58,092 nucleotides of DNA, taken from contig JADHZB010000333.1 in assembly GCA_015657535.1 (NCBI GenBank), forward strand, positions 1 through 58,092. Direction: 5' to 3'. A program made the translations under genes and the position numbers. The notes beneath the pieces were generated by a model. That model saw nothing but the letters and a program-made list of their open reading frames with translations. It searched no databases and was not told where the DNA came from. Shown here one piece after another: positions 50,501 through 58,092 of the stretch (positions are counted from its first letter, which is position 1; each line of letters opens with the position of its first letter). The stretch comes from Nephromyces sp. MM_2019 (taxonomy: Eukaryota > Apicomplexa > Aconoidasida > Nephromycida).

Positions 50501-53331
50501 ATTGATATAGAGTGTTCTACTAGAATTGCTACAAATGATTTATTTTCAGGATCGATAAATGTAAATAAAGCTTTAATTAACCTATATTCGATATTTTGAA
50601 GGCCAATTTCTTTACAAGACAAACATTTTGGTTGATTGCCCTCCTGGATGTGAAGAAGAAAATGATATAGAAGCATATGGATCAAATGGAATATATGCTG
50701 ATACAAGTTCAATCTGCTTAGCTGCTATCCATAGTGGTGTAATTACTACTGGTGGTTTAGTTAATGTTGCTCTGGAATCTCCAAAGCATTTCTATGAGGG
50801 CACATATGAAAATGGGATCAAGTCAAAATCAATAAATATGAAATCTCAAATTGAGCTGGTGGATTTGGTGAAACAACAAAAAAATATTCCTATTGAAAGC
50901 TTTAAAGGGAGCTATGAGGCTCGAAGTATACGAGTGGGAACTCCTAATAAAGTAAGCTTAATCAATGGCACATTGAACTACGTATATATACATCGGAGCT
51001 CAGAAATGCCCAATTGAAGCATATGAAGATGCACAGAGCAGCTCATTTCTTCAATTTTACACACCAAATTCTTCGAAAGTTAAAACTCAAAAAGATGATG
51101 GGATATTTGGCAGTGGTTCGGAAGCAGTCCTAGTCCAAAATATCGAAAAAATAAAAAACACAATTAGTATGATAGAAATAAAGCTTTTTATTCTAGAAAA
51201 AATTCCTTCAAATTCAGATCAGATACATGGGATTGATCCGTTGATTGTTCTCACCTCAGAGCAAGATTCGGCTGAGATAATTGGAAATGCAAGAAAATTT
51301 CTTAAACCTGCTGAGAATATACACCAAAAGATAACAGCAAAAACTTCATTACTGTATTTATATAATAAAATTATTCCAGATACATATGAGAATTTTTTAG
51401 TTATTCAATGGCAGAAAAGATGGGAATGAGCCTATATGAAAAATCAAGTGAAGCCTACCAAGAACTAGAAAATTTGACTAATATTCTAAAGGATCAAGAA
51501 GAAATAAAAGAAGAAGAAACAGGGTTTCGTTCATTCCATTTGGACTACCGGAGCATGTCTTTCTCTGATTACTTTGTGGTACATGACCATAAAGAGTCTG
51601 AAAATCGGCCTAGTAATTGGGGTTATACCGAGACTTCCATTGGAAATAGAAAAAATACAATTGGCCAAACAAGTAAAATTAGTGGGAAAAAAGACACTGT
51701 GGGCTCATATATAGTGCTGAAAAAGCATAGGTTTTTCGATTTTAGCTTGAATGTTGATTTTTATGTAAGCCAATAATTTATAAAGGCCTTCGTAAAACAA
51801 AAAATCTTTTAAGGCTAGAGGTTCTGGTACAATAGGTATAAGCTTCAGAATTCGGGATTTAAGCAATATGTTTATGCTTGAGGTTTCTCAGTCCAAGGGA
51901 TATAAAAGGCTGATAAAAATTGAAGATGATGAAGTGTATATTCTAGCAGAAAGGTCTGATGGTGGTTATTTACAAGAAAAGTGGTTCTCAGTCAACATTG
52001 AGTGCCACAAGGGAAATATACAAGTGCTATTTAATGAAGAAAATCGAACAAAAGAAAATATATTTTCGTAAGATAAACATTTAAAATTTTTCTAAAGATT
52101 TCTTCTAAATTTATAAATCTTAGAGTAATTGATGAAACTTTTTTAACTGGTTCAGTTGGACTTTTCGTTTCAGGAATCGAGGATGGTGCATTTTTCGACG
52201 CTCTTTCTGTCGACTCTAAAAGCTGTACAGTACCCCAATCTTTGCAACAGCCACCTCCATTGGAATGTTCTAGATTTAATGACCAATATCTTGAAAATTT
52301 TAGGTCTATTTATGACCAATTTGATGAACCTAGTTCAAAGTCGTTGATTGGCGAATGGGGTTACAAAGTAAGCCTAAAGATCTAGTAAAATTATGTATAT
52401 ATAGCAAATTACTAGACTGATGTGGGTGGACATAAACGCGTATTATTACAATCCAGAGCAGTTTCCAATCAAAAAGAGCAAGGGACCTTAGCTATTTTGT
52501 CTAAAACCAAAATTTGTAAGTTCGAGTGGTACTTTATATATCCAATAAACTAATATTTCAAGGTAAAAATGGCTCTTTTGGTTTCGATTTTCTTTACACT
52601 TGCTTGGGTGGTAAGATTGGTATAGTATACAAATTCCAATCTTTAAATGACTATTATTTAATCGAGGCTGGGAACAATAGGTATGAAGATACTTAGATTT
52701 TAAATATATCATGAAGATGCATGCATATGAGCTCCAGCCTTCGTCTTCGTAGAGTTTTGAATAATTATTCTGAGACTTTAACAGAAGTTCAATTGAAACT
52801 TTTTCCTAAAGCATGGCACAGAATACTTACTACTTTCCAAGAGAATGAGATTGTGGTCAATGTATATCTTAATGACCATCAAATAGGTGGATTATCACAT
52901 AAGCTTAATAATGGAAATTACTTTGGAAGATTCGGGATCTCATCTTACGCTTGTGGAGGGTCATCGTTTGATAACATTGAGATGTCACCTATAAGTGGAA
53001 AATTATCCAAAAAATTTCCGTCTTCATCTTTACTGAAACTTGATGAATCAAATAAGTCATGGTAATGTAATCAATTAATATCAATAATGCAATTTTTAAA
53101 CTTATATAATTCTTAAGGTCAATATGCTCAGTTCAAAATGAGAAACAAAAATTACACTTATGCAGCAAGTTAACCTTTGCTAACGACTCAAATTCAGAGT
53201 CACCATGTAACAGTGAATTCTGTAACCTTTGTTGCAATTACTATACAAGCTTACTACCACCCGAGAGTAAATCACACTGTTTAAACAGATGTCACGCATC
53301 AGGCTTTAACAGCAAGCTATCGATCAGCTAA
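47597..53331 (+). CDS. Secreted multidomain LCCL protein (apicomplexan CCp1/CCp2-like), about 24 exons, about 1,500 aa
   Basis: Signal peptide (MINILLLSLLYPILYYGTIL), then a discoidin/F5-8C domain (about 28-185: SSTYKPNEGSGEFDAVRA, LDGNDYQVSV, ARYVKITM). A ricin-B lectin repeat follows (about 190-300: VILDSC, LWRQNLNQQLVS, then WEFQANSQLKLL). A second discoidin domain spans about 305-435 and a coiled coil about 455-550. The NEC-like module has ISGFYWLTPRCAVQTIRAYC. The LCCL domain (about 776-880) has VDCPPGC, SSICLAAIHSGVI and TGGLVNV. Two levanectin/LamG-like modules (about 1010-1250 and 1265-1445) precede a C-terminal Cys-rich block (10 Cys). TAA is at 53329-53331. Very short introns (49 nt at 48569-48617, 52 nt at 50952-51003, 47 nt at 51354-51400) restore frame. 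In Plasmodium the CCp/LAP proteins are sexual-stage and crystalloid/oocyst-linked proteins that form complexes. Module order fits CCp1/CCp2; which one is not decidable here. Confidence 0.9.
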
Positions 53332-55555
53332 TTTACTTGTTTCATAAAATAGTATTAACATTTTCTTTTTGAATATTATTAGTTTATTTGAGAGATTTTT
53401 TATGACTTTAAAAAAGTTAAGCTCTAGCGTTTTCAACCAGTCTAATTTTAAGTTTAAATATCCTCAAAAGTAAAATTTATAATTTAAAACAATCATAATG
53501 TCATCAACCGATTTCTATATTAAGCTTAATTATTACTCAACATTATTATCAACAATGAAATTAATAGACACTTTATAACTCGCCCAAATGAATTTGCTTC
53601 CGATTTAGAATCACAATATGATAATTATCGAATATATATTCACTATAAAAATTGTAGGAGATAAGAATCTAAAATAGCTAATTTAGATGATAAAATATGA
53701 ATTTTATAAAAGCAAACAAGATATATCAAAAATTAAAATATCTATCATTAATGGGTAAGCAAATTAAAATGTTTAAAATTTAATCTTATTTTAATTACTA
53801 GTAGTCCTTCAAAATGAAATATTGTAGTAGTTTCCAACTTAAGACTTTGAACCAATAGAAATCTGATTTTTAATATTATATATAATACAAACTACTAAAC
53901 AATAGTAAAACAATACCTGATGTATAATTAAGCTTTAAATTTTTTTTTTATTTTTAAATGAGTTTTATAATCAAATTTGAGATTTTATTAAAAGTTGCAA
54001 ATACTCTATATTTAGAAAGCAAAAATAAATTAAAAAGATGTAAGTTAAGATGAAATAAATCATGTTTCAATTAATTTTAATAGTAATTTAATAAACTAAT
54101 CAAAAATAAACAACTAGATATTATTATTATAAATCCCTTATAGTTATCAAATATAACAAAATTATACAAATAAACTATTAAAAATCTTCATTAGGATAAA
54201 ACAAAGGATACACACAACATATAAAAGGATCAAATAAATCGAAAGTTATGTCACATCTAAATAAGAGAGATTGAAAGGGTGGTATAATTTTTTAATCATA
54301 TGTTTAACAATTGTAATGTCAAGACGCATAATAATAACAAAACTTAAAAAAATTGATTTTTCATTGTTTTAGCATAAATAATTTAATATGATTCATTATT
54401 ATTTTTTTAATTTCTTTTAATATACAATGATTCTTTATGCAAAACAATCTAAAAAAAATTATTATTGAAATATAATTTATACTTTCATTATTGCTTTATA
54501 AATATAAGTGAATTATATTATAAAAATAAGAACCTACAACCAATATAAATTAAAAGTATAATTAATTACAAAAATATAAAATATCTCTATATAGTTTAAA
54601 ACATATAGACAAACTTATTAGTAATTGATCCTTCGAGATTTTAAGATTTACGTGTATGAGAGTTTGTAAATAGTTAAAGTTTTTGAAAATATTTGTATAC
54701 ACAAAAATAAACTTAGATTGAATATGTTCAAAATTGAAATACCTTAAACATAATTAATTATTTAACATACAGAGTTTTAGGTTCAAATTAATAGTTTTAA
54801 GCTTTAAGATAAAACATTTAGAATGCTATAAAACAAATTTAGTTCACAAATATAAAATTTTACTAAATTTTATATTTCAAGTGTATAAGTAGCTAAGAAT
54901 GTAGTAGCTTAACATGATGTATAACAACAGCTAGCTAGTGTTTGATTTAGAGTTAAAGTTTGGTTTAGAATATATTTATTATATAATTTCCCATGATTCA
55001 TGGTTATGCATAGCCAATGAATATATGATGTTATCTAGTAACATTGCTATTGTTATATATGATAAAAAAAATAATAAAATCACCATTTATATATATGTAA
55101 TTTAGTTATATATTCACTTAAATATCAATATATATATACTTTGATAATATATTGAATAACTATGAAAATTTAAATGGTATCATTAGTTTACATAAATAAA
55201 ATATGTACACTCACACATTCATATATATATATGGATCATAAATTTCAATCAAATATATTACTCTCAGTTTTTGAAATTTTATAAAAGAATTCCTTTTATA
55301 AAACATTCTTTATAAAAACTAAAAAAAAAATACGAGGAAAAATTATAGCTATTCTCAATCTAAACCGATACACACATATAGATAAATTATATACACATAG
55401 ACAAACATACATCCATATACAAACATACAGACATATATATACACACTTGACATACATACATATATACAAACATTCACACAAACACAAACAAACAAACTCA
55501 CACATACAAAAATACATAATCATATACAAACACAAACATATACATACAAACACAA

Positions 55556-55593
<38 letters not shown>

Positions 55594-55771
55594 ATACACA
55601 AACACACACATACACGTACACATACACATATCTACACATTAAACTTATTTACTCTAAACAGTCACCAAATTCACTATATAATATCTCTATTGTACCTATT
55701 TTAACTTCTTCATTTTTTAAACAAAGGTTCACACACAAACAACTTCCCTTATCAAGTTATTTTAATTCAAG
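53332..55771. other. Intergenic region, no gene seen; CA-rich at its right end
   Basis: About 2.4 kb of very AT-rich DNA with no coding signal. From about 55,366 it changes to CA/TA-rich simple sequence (see the repeat entry), ending 130 bp before the thioredoxin-fold gene. Confidence 0.5.
55366..55640. repeat. CA-rich imperfect microsatellite upstream of the last gene
   Basis: Irregular ACATA/ACACA-type sequence, including an uninterrupted (AC) run at about 55,562-55,587. The long frames read through it on both strands (His/Thr-rich or Cys/Val-rich) are composition artefacts. Confidence 0.85.
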
Positions 55772-58092
55772 ATGGCTAGTCTATATACATTGCCTTTATC
55801 TTTATTAATCATCAGCAGCTTAATTGCTACACATTCTATCGCACATGTAAGTCATTTTGAATTACATAACTATACACATATATATACTAAACAAACACAT
55901 ACAAAAAACAAACACATACAATAAATACACACACATAAACATACACACACACACAAACACATACACATACATACACATACACACAGACGTACGCATACAT
56001 ACCAACATATACCCACAAATACACATACGTACACACATACATACATACACATACACACACACACATACATACACATAAATACATACACACACATACACAT
56101 ATACACACAAATACGCACATCTACACACATATACACACATATACACACAAACACATGAGAATGAATATCATCATAATTTTTAATAGGACACATTTAACAT
56201 CGATCAGCCCACCCCTATCAAAAAACATCAAAATTTGAACGAACAAAAAATTGTTGGAAATATCGTCGCCGCAATTCTCGCCCCAAATGCACCCAATTTG
56301 TTGGGCCGTACACACACAGACTTAATAGATAGTGATAATTCATTTGATGTGCAAACTTCTTCATCATGTCCCATATCAAGTTACACACACAAGAAATATA
56401 ACAAAGGGAATGTTGAAAAGTAATTAAAATATGTGTGTATATATAGTGTGTATATGGATATGGATTGATTATCCTATGTGTTTATATATAGTGTGTATAT
56501 GGATTGATTATACTATGTGTATATATATAGTGTGTATATGGATTGATTATCCTATGTGTGTATATATTGTGTGTATATGGATATGGATTGATTATACTAT
56601 GTGTGTATATATAGTGTGTATATGGATTGATTATACTATGTGTGTATATATAGTGTGTATATGGATTGATTATACTATATGTGTATATATAGTGTGTATA
56701 TGGATTGATTATACTATGAGTCTATATATAGTGTGTATATGGATTGATTATACTATGTGTGTATATATAGTGTGTATATGGATTGATTATACTATGTGTG
56801 TATATATAGTGTGTATATGGATTGATTATACTATGTGTGTGTATATTATTGTGTATCAATATGTGTGTAAATGATTACTTTATATATACCAATGTGTGTT
56901 TATAGTTTAGTTTATATCTCATTTAAAATGATCATTTTAATTTAGGTCATTGGCCTTTACAAATAACCGAAATACTAAAAATAAAAATGAAAGTGTCAAT
57001 GAAGATGATGAAAAATTTCAACCTCTACAATTTCCCTCTGATTTGACTGCCAAAATTTTATATACAGCAACTGGAGCAACTGTATTAGGTAAATTTATAC
57101 ACACACTCATGTTATAAATCACTCACACACACATCTTGACATATATATCTTACAAACTCTTTCTACATACACATAATATATTCACACATACATCTTGACA
57201 TATATATATTACAAATTACTTCTACATATACATAACACATTCATAGACATATTATATAACACTTCCACATACATCTCTTACAACACATTTATACCCCTTA
57301 TATATATACACATAGCTACATATATACAATTTTTATATCATTCTTACACATGAGATAATAAATATACATACAATATACTCTAACTTGTTCAATAACAATG
57401 AAATATCTTCATTTCATATACATTTCCATATTACATACATTCTACTACTAAAACACTTATATATTCTCTATTTCTAAACCATATACACACATTCAACCCC
57501 TACCCCCCCCCCTTTCCCCCTCACCTTACCTCACACACACACACACAACCTTCTCCCCCTTCTCACAAACATACATACACACATATATATAGGTATAGCA
57601 GGATATAGATATTTCAAGTATTATTTGAGAAATAAGGAGATTGAGAAATTTACACGCCCAGAAACACCATTTACACACAAATTTGGTCATATATTACTTA
57701 AGAATAATTCAACTGATAAGAAATTAGTAAAGGTAGCTACGGGTGATGTAATTGATAATAATACAGTTGTAGCTGTATTATTTACAGGTAAGGGTATAGA
57801 GGATATTATCAAACAAAATGGGTTTGTTTCTTTCTTACCAAAATTGAAAAATGTGTATGAAAATTGTCGATTAAGAGGTGAAAAATTAGAGATTGTATAT
57901 GTTTCTTTAGACAAACATAATCGTGATAGTATGAATCATTTTATGGATATGCCTTGGTACTCTTTACCCTTTGATAATTGGGATATTAAGAAACAACTTA
58001 TACAACAATTTCAACTCACTAAATTACCTGCAATTGTTTTATTAAATAAGGATGGGAGTGTGTTAAATGGTAAAGCTTATAACGCTATGATT
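55772..58092 (+). CDS. Membrane-anchored thioredoxin/nucleoredoxin-like protein lacking the CxxC, 3' end outside window
   Basis: Four exons seen: 55772-55846, 56187-56419, 56946-57088 and 57593 to the window end, all in frame. Exon 1 is a signal peptide or anchor (MASLYTLPLSLLIISSLIAT). Exon 2 is polar. Exon 3 ends in a second hydrophobic segment (LTAKILYTATGATVLGIAGY across the junction). Exon 4 has a nucleoredoxin/tryparedoxin-type fold: VVAVLFTG, a helix ending SFLPKLKNVYENCR, KLEIVYVSLDKH, the family block MPWYSLPF, and LTKLPAIVLLNKDGSV. In active members the first strand is followed by WCPPC; here the equivalent stretch (FTGKGIEDIIKQNGF) has no Cys at all, so the classical redox centre is gone. 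It may be a structural or binding domain. All three introns (340, 526 and 504 nt) are far longer than others in the window and consist of simple repeats. Confidence 0.75.
55859..56157. repeat. CA-rich microsatellite filling intron 1 of the last gene
   Basis: Imperfect ACACATA/ACATAC repeats fill almost the whole of intron 1 (55847-56186). Long reading frames on either strand here are artefacts of composition. Confidence 0.85.
56431..56870. repeat. 39-bp minisatellite in intron 2 of the last gene, about 10 copies
   Basis: Unit of 39 bp starting with ATGTGTGTATATATAGTGTG and ending in TGATTATACT. Two copies (the first and fourth) carry a 6-bp insertion. Because the unit is 13 codons long and has no stop in one frame, the array is open as repeats of MCVYIVCIWIDYT. 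Its flanks show a GTAATT donor at 56420 and a TTTAG acceptor at 56945, which mark it as intronic. Confidence 0.9.
57105..57590. repeat. CA/TA simple sequence with a C-rich tract in intron 3 of the last gene
   Basis: Imperfect ACATA repeats, two near-identical copies of a CATCTTGACATATATATNTTACAAA-type segment (near 57,130 and 57,190), and a pyrimidine tract at about 57,495-57,525 with C10 at 57503-57512. Confidence 0.8.

Noticed and set aside
50985..51017. Apparent stop codon (TGA) at the end of the LCCL exon, suggesting a truncated gene
   Set aside because: A 52-nt intron with a GTAAGC donor at 50952 and a CAG acceptor at 51003 removes it and restores frame into the next coding block.
55296..56193. 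Long overlapping reading frames on both strands encoding His/Thr- or Cys/Val/Tyr-rich repeats
   Set aside because: They arise from CA/TG microsatellite sequence with few stops; they overlap one another and an intron of the last gene.

Overview
The window is nuclear DNA from an AT-rich, intron-rich protist, most likely an apicomplexan or a close relative. The strongest lineage marker is the gene at 47597-53331. It joins discoidin, ricin-B, NEC-like, LCCL and levanectin-like modules, a combination known from the apicomplexan LCCL/CCp family. TAA, TAG and TGA all end well-supported genes, so the standard code applies and ciliate codes are unlikely. Introns are mostly 45-250 nt with GT..AG ends, and naive ORFs cut most genes into fragments. 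I joined exons by eye. Where the total CDS length came out divisible by three, I say so. No species call is possible from the sequence alone.

Layout. 1-3022: no gene seen. 3-5 kb: RING-CH/FHA protein (+). 6.4-7.6 kb: single-pass membrane protein (+). 8.3-9.1 kb: PEBP (+). 9.9-10.4 kb: ribosomal protein eL43 (+). 10.7-12.4 kb: ALKBH6-like dioxygenase (-). 13.6-14.4 kb: NAA40-like acetyltransferase (-). 16-18.4 kb: multi-exon MFS transporter (+). 18.8-22.7 kb: coiled-coil protein (+). 23.5-24.3 kb: SelT-like protein (+). 24.6-25.1 kb: ubiquitin-like-fold protein (-). 26.7-28.4 kb: NADP-type glutamate dehydrogenase (+), convergent with a RING/B-box/coiled-coil protein (-, 28.4-30.3 kb). 31.8-33.8 kb: SANT-domain nuclear protein (+). 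34.3-37.5 kb: tubulin-tyrosine-ligase-like enzyme (-). 39.9-45.5 kb: 1,217-residue PX-domain/coiled-coil protein (+). About 46.25-46.32 kb: candidate structured RNA. 46.8-47.4 kb: small secreted Cys-rich protein (+). 47.6-53.3 kb: LCCL protein (+). 55.8 kb to the end: membrane-anchored thioredoxin-fold protein (+, cut off), whose three introns are filled with microsatellites and a minisatellite.

The genes do not form one pathway. Most are housekeeping functions in no visible functional order. The pair at 46.8-53.3 kb (secreted Cys-rich protein, then LCCL protein) is the only plausible functional neighbourhood: both have signal peptides and they sit 234 bp apart on the same strand. The observations most worth checking are an eL43 that has lost three of its four zinc ligands, a thioredoxin fold without its CxxC, a possible Pol III-type structured RNA, and a G-quadruplex-capable tract in an otherwise AT-rich intron.
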